From NCBI GenBank assembly GCA_934597165.1, contig CAKTQP010000008.1, positions 1 through 64,000 on the forward strand: 64,000 nucleotides of DNA. Direction: 5' to 3'. Positions within the stretch are counted from its first letter, which is position 1, and each line of letters opens with the position of its first letter. Source of the DNA: an uncultured Oscillospiraceae bacterium (lineage in GTDB: Bacteria; Bacillota; Clostridia; Oscillospirales; Oscillospiraceae). The notes below the pieces were generated by a model. It was given only the letters and a program-made list of their open reading frames with translations. It was not told the DNA's origin and ran no database searches. The position numbers were made by a program, and so were the translations under genes. Below, piece by piece: positions 50,770 to 59,016 of the stretch.

Positions 50770-51930
50770 TCACTTCACCGGTGTTCCGTTGATAAAGACC
50801 GCTTGCACTTTGGCGTTCAGCTCAAAAGGATGCCCGGAGCACAGGACAATATCCGCGTCCTTCCCCGGAGTCAGCGATCCCACCCGGTGGGCGATGCCGC
50901 CCAGCTCCGCCGCCGTCAGGGTGATGGCTTTCAGGGCGGCCTCCGCATCCATCCCCTCTCGAGCGGCCAGGGCAGCGCTCAGGGGCAGATACTGAATGGG
51001 CAGCTCCGAGTGGTCAGTGCAGATGGCCACCGGAACACCCGCCTCCACCAGCCGAGCGGCGTTGGTCACCCGCTGATGTGCCAGCTCCGGCTTGGAGCGG
51101 TCACCGATGATGGGTCCGACGATGGCACGGGCACCCTCTCGCGCCAGAATATCCGCCACCAGATACCCTTCCGTGGCGTGGACCAGCACGTAGTCCAGAT
51201 GAAACTCCTTGGCGATGCGCAGCGCCGTGGCGATGTCGTCGGCGCGGTGGGCGTGGAAATGAACGGGGAGTTTTCCCTGCACCACCGGCACCAACGCTTC
51301 CAGCACGGCGTCGTAGTCGGGTGCGTCCTCGTTTTCCGGATCGGCCTCGTGCTTGGCCACCCGCTCTGCATATTCCAGCGCCTTGCGCAGCTGCTCCCGC
51401 ATGAGGGCGGCGGTGGCCATCCGGGTGGCGGGGGCTTCGTTGCGGCCGCTGTAGGTCTTTTTGGGGTTCTCCCCCAGGGCGAACTTCATGGCCGCCGGCT
51501 CCAGCACCACCATGTCATCCACCCAGCGTCCCACCGTCTTGATGGCGGCGATCTGCCCGCCGATGGCGTTGGCGCTGCCGGGACTGGTCAAGACGGTGGT
51601 CACACCGGCCTTCCGCGCCTCTTGGAAGCAGTGGTCCAGCGGGTAGAGGGCGTCAATGACCCGGAGCTGCGGGGTGCAGGGGTCGGAGACCTCGTTGCAG
51701 TCGTCCTCGTCGTAGCTCAGCCCGTCCGCCAGCAGCCCCAGATGACAGTGGACGTCCACGAAGCCAGGCAGCACATACCCGCCCTGGGCGTCTACGTTCT
51801 GGCCGGACACAGGGGTGGGGCAGTGGCTCATGTCGCCCACCTGGGTGATGACGCCGTTTTCCCAGGCCACGAAACCCTGGGGGATCTGCGGCCCATCCAT
51901 GGGACAGACCACTGCGTTGTAAATCATCAT
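50770..51930 (-). CDS. Amidohydrolase family protein (imidazolonepropionase-like)
   Basis: A 386-residue TIM-barrel metal-dependent hydrolase. The first metal motif is VLPGFVDVHCHLG; later metal ligands are in PVHFHAHRADD, VLVHATEG and VAICTDHSELP. The order and spacing match the imidazolonepropionase/prolidase-like amidohydrolases seen across Clostridia. The substrate is not known. The ATG at 51930 has GGAGGAG upstream; a second ATG follows directly. It is monocistronic and convergent with the SGNH gene. Confidence 0.85.
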   Translation of the reverse strand: MMIYNAVVCPMDGPQIPQGFVAWENGVITQVGDMSHCPTPVSGQNVDAQGGYVLPGFVDVHCHLGLLADGLSYDEDDCNEVSDPCTPQLRVIDALYPLDHCFQEARKAGVTTVLTSPGSANAIGGQIAAIKTVGRWVDDMVVLEPAAMKFALGENPKKTYSGRNEAPATRMATAALMREQLRKALEYAERVAKHEADPENEDAPDYDAVLEALVPVVQGKLPVHFHAHRADDIATALRIAKEFHLDYVLVHATEGYLVADILAREGARAIVGPIIGDRSKPELAHQRVTNAARLVEAGVPVAICTDHSELPIQYLPLSAALAAREGMDAEAALKAITLTAAELGGIAHRVGSLTPGKDADIVLCSGHPFELNAKVQAVFINGTPVK

Positions 51931-51982
51931 AACAGTTTTCTCCTCCTGCCGCATCCGAGACAGGATACGACGAAATTAGAAC

Positions 51983-52011
51983 TTGACAATCATTGGAAAA
52001 TTGAATATCCT
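51983..52011 (+). promoter_or_regulatory. Promoter of the orphan structured RNA
   Basis: TTGACA (51983-51988), a 17-bp spacer and TATCCT (52006-52011). No plus-strand gene follows within 2 kb. Confidence 0.75.
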
Positions 52012-52017
52012 AAAGGT

Positions 52018-52151
52018 ACAGCTCATCCAAATCGCAAGAAAGGGTCGGACAGCCTGACCCGGAGTGCCCCTGACCGAGGCTTCTGAGATGCTCCCCTTTG
52101 CCGGTGTGACCGGCGTGAACGTCCGCTGACGGGAATCAGCGGACTTTTTTT
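52018..52151 (+). ncRNA. Orphan structured RNA with its own promoter and terminator
   Basis: About 134 bases between a good promoter and a strong terminator, with no coding frame starting inside. Predicted hairpins are GGGTC/GACCC (52042-52046, 52056-52060), GGAG/CTCC (52061-52064, 52091-52094) with an inner GCC/GGC, and GCCGG/CCGGC. The terminator is a 9-bp stem (52121-52129 with 52136-52144) with seven T. AAA before the first hairpin can pair with TTT after the second, which suggests a three-way junction. Neighbouring genes are on the other strand, so it is not their leader. I could not match it to a known RNA. Confidence 0.6.
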
Positions 52152-52171
52152 GCGCGGTGGATGAACAGAAA

Positions 52172-52198
52172 ACAGGCCGCACAGAACGTGCGGCCTGT
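52172..52198 (-). terminator. Terminator of the yab cluster
   Basis: An 11-bp perfect stem (52172-52182 with 52188-52198). On the minus strand TTTCTGTTC follows, after the yabR stop. Confidence 0.85.
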
Positions 52199-52210
52199 CG
52201 TACGATAACG

Positions 52211-52765
52211 TCAGCTATTCCCACCGCTGCCCCGGCGACCCCGGCGGCTGCGGCCCCGGTCGTTGTACCGGCTGATCTCCGACAGACGGCTCTCCGACTC
52301 GGCCATATACTGCTTGAGCTTATCCTCAAAGGTCAGCGGTTCCTTGGGGGCGTTGTTGCGAGGGTTGGCGCCCTTGCTCCGGCTGTCCCGGCTGCCACCA
52401 CTGCGAGGGGAAGCGCCGTTGTTGCTGCGATAACCGCCGCGGTTGTTCCGGTCACCCCGGTCGCTCCGCTCTCCACGCTCCTGGGGCGCGCTGCCGCGCC
52501 CGCCGCTGCGGGGAGGACGTGGGGACGACGAAGACTGGACGTGTTTGATGGACAGATTGATACGGTCGTTCTGGTCGATATTCATCACCTTGACCTTGAC
52601 CTCCTGACCTACCGTCAGGAACTCGTTGATGTCGCTGACATAGGAATCAGAGATGTTAGAAATATGAACCAGACCGGATTTTCCACCGGGCAGCGCCACG
52701 AACGCGCCGAACTTTGTGATCCCGGTGACCTTGCCTTCCAGGATTGCTCCCACTGCGAACTCCAT
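52211..52765 (-). CDS. yabR: S1 RNA-binding domain protein, YabR-like
   Basis: A 184-residue protein with a single S1 domain (residues 1 to about 78), seen as VGAILEGKVTGITKFGAFVA and LSIKHVQ at its end. A long disordered tail rich in Arg, Gly, Ser and Asn (about 80-150) follows, then a short helix (EDKLKQYMAESESRLSEI) and a basic end. YabR-type proteins bind RNA; the exact role is unsettled. The gene is last in spoVB-mazG-hup-rqcP-yabP-yabQ-divIC-yabR. GGGAGG lies 13 bases before the ATG, farther than usual. Confidence 0.88.
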   Translation of the reverse strand: MEFAVGAILEGKVTGITKFGAFVALPGGKSGLVHISNISDSYVSDINEFLTVGQEVKVKVMNIDQNDRINLSIKHVQSSSSPRPPRSGGRGSAPQERGERSDRGDRNNRGGYRSNNGASPRSGGSRDSRSKGANPRNNAPKEPLTFEDKLKQYMAESESRLSEISRYNDRGRSRRGRRGSGGNS

Positions 52766-52852
52766 AAATGAACTGTTTCCTCCCGTGCTGTCTCTCTCTC
52801 GTTCGGGCGGCTCTTCTATCTCACCCGACAGCAAAAATTTTAATTTCTCTCT

Positions 52853-53137
52853 TTAGTTGGTCGTGTCGTAGAAAATGATCTCCCCCGACTCCACCAGACG
52901 CATCCGTTCCTTGGCGATGGCCAGCACCGTATCCGGGTCATTTCGGTTTGCGATGTCGGCGGCCAGGCTGGCGTTGGTCGCGGTCTGCTCGTCCACCTGG
53001 GTCTGGAGCGCCCGCAGGTCTGCCTCTGCGTTGCGGATCTGGGTGCGCACGCTCAGCAGCAGAATGGCCATGTAGACCCCTAGGATCAAAAGGACGAATT
53101 TTGTGATGGTGCCTACCCGCTTGAACTTCAATGCCAT
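52853..53137 (-). CDS. divIC: Septum formation initiator DivIC/FtsB
   Basis: A 94-residue bitopic membrane protein of the divisome. One membrane helix spans about residues 12-30 (FVLLILGVYMAILLLSV), followed by a coiled coil on the outer face (about 32-62). The C-terminal DPDTVLAIAKERMRLVESGE is the FtsB/DivIC signature. It lies between yabQ and yabR as in Bacillus. The yabQ reading frame continues through most of this gene in another frame. Confidence 0.93.
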   Translation of the reverse strand: MALKFKRVGTITKFVLLILGVYMAILLLSVRTQIRNAEADLRALQTQVDEQTATNASLAADIANRNDPDTVLAIAKERMRLVESGEIIFYDTTN

Positions 53138-53624
53138 TGCCTCCTCTGGATGTGTGCCGGTAGATGCTACGAAGGCAATCCATTTTCCGGAACTTTTTCC
53201 TTATTGTAAACCATTCCTTTCGAGAATGGAAGTGGTTTTTGCAAATTTCAGAAAAATTTTTCCCTAATCGGCGGATTGTCGTCAAAGGGAGGAGGATGAC
53301 CCCCATGGCTTTGGTAAAAATGGTAGCCAAGCGGTAACAAATAGGAAGCAGATGGGAGGAGAGCAGGGCGAAGTAGCACCAAGCGCCGGAGAGGGCGGCG
53401 ATGGCGGTGTAGATGCGCACCAGCCCGCCCACACTGTCCACCGACCAGAGAAAGAAGGTGATGGTGCAGCATAGCCAAAAGACCAGATCCAGCACCGACC
53501 CCAGCCAGCGCAGGGGGATGCGCACCCGCAGCACCCGGAACAGGTCGTAGAGCAGCCCAGCGGCCGCCCCCAGCCCGATGGCGCCCAGCAGTGCCCTGGC
53601 CTGATCCGCCACAGAGACCGCCAT
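52938..53624 (-). CDS. yabQ: Spore cortex protein YabQ, with a frame-extended C-terminus overlapping divIC
   Basis: A 228-residue frame. The first 160 residues are a normal YabQ membrane protein needed for spore cortex formation: LGAAAGLLYDLFRVLRVRIP near residue 18 and about four to five helices. From residue 163 the frame runs into divIC for 200 bp and yields a basic, proline- and glycine-rich sequence that is plainly divIC read in another frame. A stop codon near 53140 would be expected. A recent loss of the stop, a base-calling error or a genuine overlap are all possible. Confidence 0.8.
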   Translation of the reverse strand: MAVSVADQARALLGAIGLGAAAGLLYDLFRVLRVRIPLRWLGSVLDLVFWLCCTITFFLWSVDSVGGLVRIYTAIAALSGAWCYFALLSSHLLPICYRLATIFTKAMGVILLPLTTIRRLGKNFSEICKNHFHSRKEWFTIRKKFRKMDCLRSIYRHTSRGGNGIEVQAGRHHHKIRPFDPRGLHGHSAAERAHPDPQRRGRPAGAPDPGGRADRDQRQPGRRHRKPK

Positions 53625-53626
53625 AC

Positions 53627-53911
53627 TCAGCCCAGCAGCCGGGCGAAGAAGCCGCCCCGGGGCGCCTCGTCCTGGAAGGTCAGCGCCTCCACCGTCCCCT
53701 CCACCTTCAGGTCGCCGCCTCCCAAGCTCAGGGTCTCGATGTGCAGATCCTGTCCTCGAACGACCAGCTCGCCCAGGCTGGTGGACAGCACGATGGTGCT
53801 CTCATCGAACCGCTCCACCTCCTCCACCCCGGAGATGGACAGGTGTTCCCGATTCTCCAGCGTGATGTGCTGTGGGGCTTTCAGATCAAAATCCCGGTTG
53901 TCAAATGCCAT
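53627..53911 (-). CDS. yabP: Sporulation protein YabP
   Basis: A 94-residue protein of the YabP family, required for spore coat/cortex assembly in the mother cell. It begins with HITLENREHLSISGVEEVER and has FDESTIVLSTSLGELVVRG and the end LGGGDLKVEGTVEALTF, which define the family. AGGAGG lies ten bases before the ATG at 53911. Three bases separate its end from yabQ. A clear sporulation (sigma-E) promoter was not found by eye. Confidence 0.93.
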   Translation of the reverse strand: MAFDNRDFDLKAPQHITLENREHLSISGVEEVERFDESTIVLSTSLGELVVRGQDLHIETLSLGGGDLKVEGTVEALTFQDEAPRGGFFARLLG

Positions 53912-54052
53912 GTGTCAAACCCTCCTATGTTCTTCATCAGATGTTTGTTTCATCTTATGAGAACTGGGACGAGGGTATGCCGGAAAATCTCCTTCCCTTT
54001 TGCCCCGCCGCCAGGTATAATAGAGCAACAGACCCAGAAGGAGGAACCGTGA

Positions 54053-54526
54053 ATGAAACAAAAACTAGCCCTTGTCCTGTCCCTAGCCCTGGCCTTTGCC
54101 CTCACCGCCTGCGGAGCATCCAACCAGCCCCAGGCGTCCGCAGAACCTGACCCAGCCAAATCGGCGCCCACCCAGTCCGCTGTGTCCAGCTGCAAAGCAG
54201 AAGCGCCGGAGACCTCCCAGTCCACCGATGGCCAGGATGTGACCGACGCCTATCGGGATGTGCTCCCCGGCACCTACGTGGACGAGTACGGCGACAAATA
54301 CACCATCAACCAGGACGGCACCCTGACCTGTGAAGCCACCAACGGGGAGACCGACGAAGGTACCTGGTGGGTGTGGGAAGAGGGGAGCAAGGAGTACCTC
54401 TCCATCTACATCAAGAACACGGCACACCCCACCTCTTACACTTTCGAGACCACCGAAGAGGGCGGTATCAGCCTCTTTGACGACACCACCGGCGAGCTGT
54501 CCAACCTGTTCACGCCGACCAAATAA
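54053..54526 (+). CDS. Uncharacterised lipoprotein
   Basis: A 157-residue exported lipoprotein. The signal peptide ends in the lipobox LTAC with Cys20. A Ser/Pro/Ala-rich spacer to about residue 60 leads to a small beta-rich domain (GTYVDEYGDKYTINQDGTL, YLSIYIKNTAH, SYTFETTEEGGISLFD). No known family. AGAAGGAGG lies seven bases before the ATG, and TATAAT at 54017-54022 is a possible -10 with a poor -35. It is inserted in opposite orientation inside the otherwise conserved spoVB-yabR cluster, between rqcP and yabP. Confidence 0.78.
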   Translation: MKQKLALVLSLALAFALTACGASNQPQASAEPDPAKSAPTQSAVSSCKAEAPETSQSTDGQDVTDAYRDVLPGTYVDEYGDKYTINQDGTLTCEATNGETDEGTWWVWEEGSKEYLSIYIKNTAHPTSYTFETTEEGGISLFDDTTGELSNLFTPTK

Positions 54527-54548
54527 GTTTTACAGAACGATGTGCAAA

Positions 54549-54582
54549 AAAACGCACACCAGAATTTTCTGGTGTGCGTTTT
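54549..54582. terminator. Bidirectional terminator between the lipoprotein gene and rqcP
   Basis: A 15-bp stem AAAACGCACACCAGA/TCTGGTGTGCGTTTT with A and T runs on both sides. It stops both convergent genes. Confidence 0.88.
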
Positions 54583-54590
54583 CTGTTCGG

Positions 54591-54833
54591 TCAAAGCACT
54601 TCTTTGTACATGGCCGGCGCATCGTCCTTCCGGACGTTGTCCGCCACCACCAGCACCTCGACTTTCAAGGTCTTCTGACCAAATTGGATCTCGATGATGT
54701 CCCCCACCTTCACGTCATAGGACGCCTTCACCGGCCGACCGTTGGCCATGACCCGGCCTGCGTCACAGGCTTCATTGGCCACGGTGCGCCGCTTGATGAT
54801 GCGGGAGACCTTCAGATACTTATCTAAACGCAT
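54591..54833 (-). CDS. rqcP: RqcP (YabO) S4-domain ribosome quality-control factor
   Basis: An 80-residue protein made of one S4 RNA-binding domain (MRLDKYLKVSRIIKRRTVAN with GRPVKASYDVKVGD). In Firmicutes RqcP binds stalled 50S subunits and helps RqcH add alanine tails. The small size and its position between hup and yabP as in Bacillus support this over the heat-shock protein Hsp15. It is preceded by hup (26 bp). Confidence 0.9.
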   Translation of the reverse strand: MRLDKYLKVSRIIKRRTVANEACDAGRVMANGRPVKASYDVKVGDIIEIQFGQKTLKVEVLVVADNVRKDDAPAMYKEVL

Positions 54834-54859
54834 GAGCGATTTCCTCCGTCAGATGAGCG

Positions 54860-55135
54860 TCACTGGGACACGGCACGCTTGAGCACCTTGCCGGACTTGA
54901 ACTGCACCGCTTTGGATGCGGGGATGGTCACTTCCTCCTTGGTGCGGGGATTGCGGCCGATGCGGGGGGCGCGCTCCCGGACTTCAAAGGAGCCAAAGCC
55001 CACCAGCTGGACCTTTTCCCCCTCTGCCAGGGCTTCCGTGATCAGATCCAGGGCGACGGTCAGTGCTTCTTCCGAGTGCTTCTTGGATGCGCCCAGCCGT
55101 TCGGCCATGGCGCTGACCAGTTCCGTTTTATTCAT
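54860..55135 (-). CDS. hup: HU family DNA-binding protein
   Basis: A 91-residue histone-like protein that bends and compacts DNA as a dimer. MNKTELVSAMAERLGASKKH opens it, and the DNA-binding arm signature GFGSFEVRERAPRIGRNPRT (about 46-65) and the end VTIPASKAVQFKSGKVLK are standard. In Bacillus hup lies elsewhere; here it sits between mazG and rqcP, an order seen in many Clostridia. Confidence 0.97.
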   Translation of the reverse strand: MNKTELVSAMAERLGASKKHSEEALTVALDLITEALAEGEKVQLVGFGSFEVRERAPRIGRNPRTKEEVTIPASKAVQFKSGKVLKRAVSQ

Positions 55136-55177
55136 CGTTCCATTCTCCTTTGTATTTCATGGGGTTATGGGGTGAAG

Positions 55178-55990
55178 TTATGGGTTTGTATCGTCTAATG
55201 TGTGCTTAGCGTCTTTCCAAAGGGCCACCAGCTCGTCCACCGAGCAGGCGTCCAACGCCTGTCCCCGTGCCTGACTGAGCTGTTCCACCTGCCGGAAGCG
55301 CCGGATGAATTTCTCTGTGGCGGCGTTCAGCGCGTCCTCCGGGTCCACTCCCATGAACCGGGCGGTGTTCACCGAGGCGAAGAGCAGGTCGCCGTATTCC
55401 TCCATCATGTGCTCCGGATTGCCCTCCGCGATGGCTTCCTCCAGCTCGCCCAGCTCTTCGTGAACCTTGCCCAGGGTCTGTTCTACGTTGTCCCAGTCAA
55501 AATGAGCCTTGGACGCCTTCTTCTGCACCTTCTCCGCCCGCCACAGGGCAGGCAGAGAGCGAGCCACCGCGTCCAACGTGTCCGTGTAGCTCTCCTGATG
55601 CTTCTCCTGGCGCTTGAGGGCGTCCCAGTTCACCAGCACCTCTGAGCTGTCTGCCACGTCCACCGAGCCGAACACGTGGGGGTGGCGGAAGATGAGCTTC
55701 TTCACCGCCATATCCGCCACGTCGTCCAGGTCGAACCGACCGGCGTCCGCCTCAATGCTGGAGTGGAACAGCACCTGCATCAGCACATCTCCCAGCTCCT
55801 CCTGGAGCAGGGTGGTGTTCTCTGTGTCAATGGCCTCCGCCGCCTCGTAGGCTTCCTCCAGCAGGTTGCGCCGGATGGACTGATGGGTCTGTTCCTGATC
55901 CCAGGGACAGCCGCCGGGATGGCGGAGGATTTCAATCACCTGACGGAAATCCGCCAGGTCGTAATGTTCTTTCTGCGGAAAGGATACCAT
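55178..55990 (-). CDS. mazG: Nucleoside triphosphate pyrophosphohydrolase MazG
   Basis: A 270-residue enzyme with two MazG domains that hydrolyses non-canonical or excess NTPs to NMP. The metal-binding glutamate clusters are NLLEEAYEAAEAID near residue 43 and EELGELEEAIAEGN near 180, with GDVLMQVLFHS and GDLLFASVNTARFM as paired later motifs. The N-terminal CPWDQEQTHQSIRRN is typical. It stands in the yabN position of the sporulation cluster, next to the SpoVB-like gene. Confidence 0.94.
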   Translation of the reverse strand: MVSFPQKEHYDLADFRQVIEILRHPGGCPWDQEQTHQSIRRNLLEEAYEAAEAIDTENTTLLQEELGDVLMQVLFHSSIEADAGRFDLDDVADMAVKKLIFRHPHVFGSVDVADSSEVLVNWDALKRQEKHQESYTDTLDAVARSLPALWRAEKVQKKASKAHFDWDNVEQTLGKVHEELGELEEAIAEGNPEHMMEEYGDLLFASVNTARFMGVDPEDALNAATEKFIRRFRQVEQLSQARGQALDACSVDELVALWKDAKHTLDDTNP

Positions 55991-56020
55991 AGTTTTCCCT
56001 CTTATCTTGGTCTATAACAG

Positions 56021-57625
56021 TCAGTGAATGTGCAAAAGTCTTGCGATCTTATCCCCCTTGGGCATCAAGGACAGATCATCCTTGGTCAGAACCTGGAGCA
56101 GCACCAGCAGGATGGCATACAGCGCAACCGCCAGCAAAATAGCCACCAGGACCGCCAGCTTGACCCCGATGAGGTGGCTGGTCAGCCCATACACCGCCCA
56201 AGCGGCAGCGCCCATGATGATGGACGCGGCCAGGGTTTTTCCAAAGAGCTGTGCATAACTGGGGCAACCAGGCACCACACGGCGCACCAGATGCAAGTCC
56301 AGCCCACAGGTCAGGCCGAAGCACAGGCAGGTGCCCACCGGGGAGCCGTAGATGTTGAATCGCACCGTGCCCACCATGAAGTAGTCAAAGAGCACCATGA
56401 CCACACCGCCAGCCAGCATGGTGAAGATGGGCAGGGAGAGGATGTTGTACGCCTGCAGCACCGAAGTCGCCACCAGCATGAGGCAGACGAAGATGTTGGC
56501 GATGCCCAGGATGGACAGGATGGTGCCGGCGATGTCCGCGTCCAGGCTGGGGAAGAGCAGCTGCACGATGGGCTTGCCCAGCACCAGCATTCCGATACCG
56601 GAGGGGAAAGCCAGCAGGGCGGCGGTCTTGAGAGAAGAGCCGACAATTTTTGCTGCCCCCGTCCGATCCTTCTGGGTGAAGCAGATGGTCACAGCGGGGA
56701 TGACGGACGCGGTGATGGCTACCATCAGGGCGGCAGGGATCTGATAGACCGTCTGCACGCCGGTGTAGTTGCCCATCAGGCTCCGAGCGGCGTCCTCACT
56801 GAGCAGCAGCCCGGCGTTTTGCAGCCGACCCAGCACCAGGGCGTTGTCCACAGCAGTCATAACGGAGGTGGAGGCGGCGGTGATGGTGATGGGGATGGCC
56901 AGCAGGAGACAGGTCTTCAAGATGCGCTTGGCGCTGTCCGGCCGCTCCGAAGGGAGGGGCGAAGGGGCGTGACGCCGGGTGCGCAGATAGTCCCAGGCCA
57001 TGTAGAGCAGAGCGGCAAGCTCGGAGACGGTGACGCCTGCGATGGCGCCTGCTGCGCCGATGTAGTCCGGCTTTCCCAGCACCCGGATGAAGTACCAGGC
57101 CAGGGTCAAGCCGACGATGAGCTTGAACAGCGCCTCGATGATCTGAGACACCGATGACGGGGTCATGTTGCTGTACCCCTGGGCGTATCCCCGGAACACA
57201 GACAGCCCAGACACCAGCGCCACCGACGGCGCTAATACCCGCATACACTCGGCCGCCTTGGTGTCATTCATGACGGCGGCGAAGAAGTTGGCCCCGAAGA
57301 ACATGACCAGGGAACAGAAGATGCCCACCGCGCCGAAGAAGAGCATGGAGACCCGGAAAATCTTGTGGGTCTGCTTGTGTCGCTGTGAGGCGTTGGCCTC
57401 GGAGATCATCTTGGACATGGCCACCGGGATACCGGCGGTGGAGACCGTCAAGAGGATGTTGAAAATGTTGAAGGCGGCGGTGAAGTCAGCATAACCGCTG
57501 CTGCCCAGGATGTTGACCAGGGGCATTTTGTAGACGGCGCTGATGACCTTCACCACGATAATGCCAGCGGCGAGAATGGCTGCGCCGCCAAAAAAGGTAT
57601 CTTTGCGTTGCTTGTTTTCAGACAT
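56021..57625 (-). CDS. SpoVB/MurJ-superfamily polysaccharide biosynthesis protein
   Basis: A 534-residue membrane protein with about 14 helices of the MVF/MATE-like lipid flippase superfamily. FGGAAILAAGIIVVKVISAV opens it, and STAGIPVAMSKMISEANA near residue 62 is the SpoVB family motif. Relatives flip lipid-linked cell-wall precursors, and SpoVB is needed for spore cortex. It occupies the yabM position upstream of mazG. The length fits SpoVB-like proteins. Whether it is the SpoVB orthologue or YabM itself cannot be settled from one window. Confidence 0.85.
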   Translation of the reverse strand: MSENKQRKDTFFGGAAILAAGIIVVKVISAVYKMPLVNILGSSGYADFTAAFNIFNILLTVSTAGIPVAMSKMISEANASQRHKQTHKIFRVSMLFFGAVGIFCSLVMFFGANFFAAVMNDTKAAECMRVLAPSVALVSGLSVFRGYAQGYSNMTPSSVSQIIEALFKLIVGLTLAWYFIRVLGKPDYIGAAGAIAGVTVSELAALLYMAWDYLRTRRHAPSPLPSERPDSAKRILKTCLLLAIPITITAASTSVMTAVDNALVLGRLQNAGLLLSEDAARSLMGNYTGVQTVYQIPAALMVAITASVIPAVTICFTQKDRTGAAKIVGSSLKTAALLAFPSGIGMLVLGKPIVQLLFPSLDADIAGTILSILGIANIFVCLMLVATSVLQAYNILSLPIFTMLAGGVVMVLFDYFMVGTVRFNIYGSPVGTCLCFGLTCGLDLHLVRRVVPGCPSYAQLFGKTLAASIIMGAAAWAVYGLTSHLIGVKLAVLVAILLAVALYAILLVLLQVLTKDDLSLMPKGDKIARLLHIH

Positions 57626-57688
57626 AGGCGCGCGGCCCTCCCTTATGCGATTGCGTTTCCCACAGCACGTGGCCGTGTCATCTGGGCG

Positions 57689-58999
57689 TCAGTTGCCGAA
57701 GAGCGTCGGCAGAGCCTGTTCCAGTTCATGGTCTATTCTATCCATATCCAGAGTGGAAAAGAATCCATTCCGGTAGAGAATTTTCCCGCCGGTCATGTTC
57801 AGCACCACATCGCTGCTCTTGACGGAGTACACCAGATTTTCCATCACATCGTGACAGGGCTTCAGGTGGGGACGGTCAAAGTCCAGCGCGATCAAGTCCG
57901 CATCCCAGCCAGCGGCCAGCACACCGGCCTTCCGCCCCAGGGCCTTCGCGCCGTTGACGGTGGCCATCTTCAGCACTTCCGCCGTGGGCAGGATGGTGGC
58001 GTCCAGGTTGGCGCCCTTGTGGAGCATAGCAGCCAGCTTGATCTCGTTGAACAAGTCCAGATCGTTATTGCTGCTGGCTCCGTCGGTGCCCAGGGTCACG
58101 TTGACCCCAGCGGCCATGAGAGAGGGCACCGGAGCGATGCCGGAACCCAGCTTCAGGTTAGAGGTGGGGCAGTGGAGCACAGAGATGCCACGCTCCGCCA
58201 TCAGCTTCCAGTCCTCCGGCTCCGTCCACACACAGTGAGCAGCCATGCCGCGGGTGCCCGTCCACACGCCGTGCTGATCCAGCACCTGGAGGGGGGTAAG
58301 CCCGCCGTGACGAGCCTTGCACTCCTCATGCTCCGCCTTGGTCTCGGATACATGGACGTGCATCCCAAGATGGTGTTCGCTGGCGTAGCCTGCCAGGTAG
58401 TCCCACAGGTTGGGGGAGAGGAAGGAGGTGTATTCCCCGTGAATGGAGAAGTCGATCTTAATTTGACCGTTGTTCGCGCCGTTCCACTTCTCCGCCAGAG
58501 CGATGGCCTCCTGACAGGGGACAAAGGTGGCGGGGTCATCCAACGTGGTGAACACAGTGGTGCCCCGGGACAGGTTCAGATTCAGACCAGCCTCCAGAGT
58601 CACCTCTGCCATGTCGTCACAGAAATAGTACATATCCGCAAAGGAGGTGATGCCGCTTGCGATCATCTCCGCCACGCCCAACGCCGTACCGGCACGGATG
58701 GACTGGGTGGTGAGCTTGTCCTCCACCGGGAAAATATACTGGTTCAGCCAGGTGTTCAGGTCGTGGCCGCCGCCGTACCCGCGCATGAGCACCATGGGCA
58801 CATGGCAGTGGGTGTTGACCAGACCGGGCATCAGCACCTGCTTGTTCTGGCCGTCGATGACCTCGTCAAAGTCGCCAGTGGCAGCACCAGCGGCCACTTC
58901 GGTAATCTTGCCGTCTTCCACAATGAGGTGGGCGTCCTTCAGCACGTCCAGATTCTCGTTCATGGTGACGATGGTAAAGTTTTTCAGCAGTGTTTTCAT
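57689..58999 (-). CDS. Amidohydrolase, probable 5'-methylthioadenosine/S-adenosylhomocysteine deaminase
   Basis: A 436-residue metal-dependent TIM-barrel deaminase. Metal ligands are in LVNTHCHVPM (about 62-71), MHVHVSETKAEH and LGTDGASSNND, a pattern typical of the MtaD/SAH deaminase and ATZ/TRZ branch. The body is of normal length. The gene follows a purine-nucleoside phosphorylase by 18 bp, so both act on purine nucleosides. The exact substrate (MTA, SAH or adenosine-type) is inferred. Confidence 0.85.
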   Translation of the reverse strand: MKTLLKNFTIVTMNENLDVLKDAHLIVEDGKITEVAAGAATGDFDEVIDGQNKQVLMPGLVNTHCHVPMVLMRGYGGGHDLNTWLNQYIFPVEDKLTTQSIRAGTALGVAEMIASGITSFADMYYFCDDMAEVTLEAGLNLNLSRGTTVFTTLDDPATFVPCQEAIALAEKWNGANNGQIKIDFSIHGEYTSFLSPNLWDYLAGYASEHHLGMHVHVSETKAEHEECKARHGGLTPLQVLDQHGVWTGTRGMAAHCVWTEPEDWKLMAERGISVLHCPTSNLKLGSGIAPVPSLMAAGVNVTLGTDGASSNNDLDLFNEIKLAAMLHKGANLDATILPTAEVLKMATVNGAKALGRKAGVLAAGWDADLIALDFDRPHLKPCHDVMENLVYSVKSSDVVLNMTGGKILYRNGFFSTLDMDRIDHELEQALPTLFGN

Positions 59000-59016
59000 G
59001 AGAAACTCCTCCTTGT

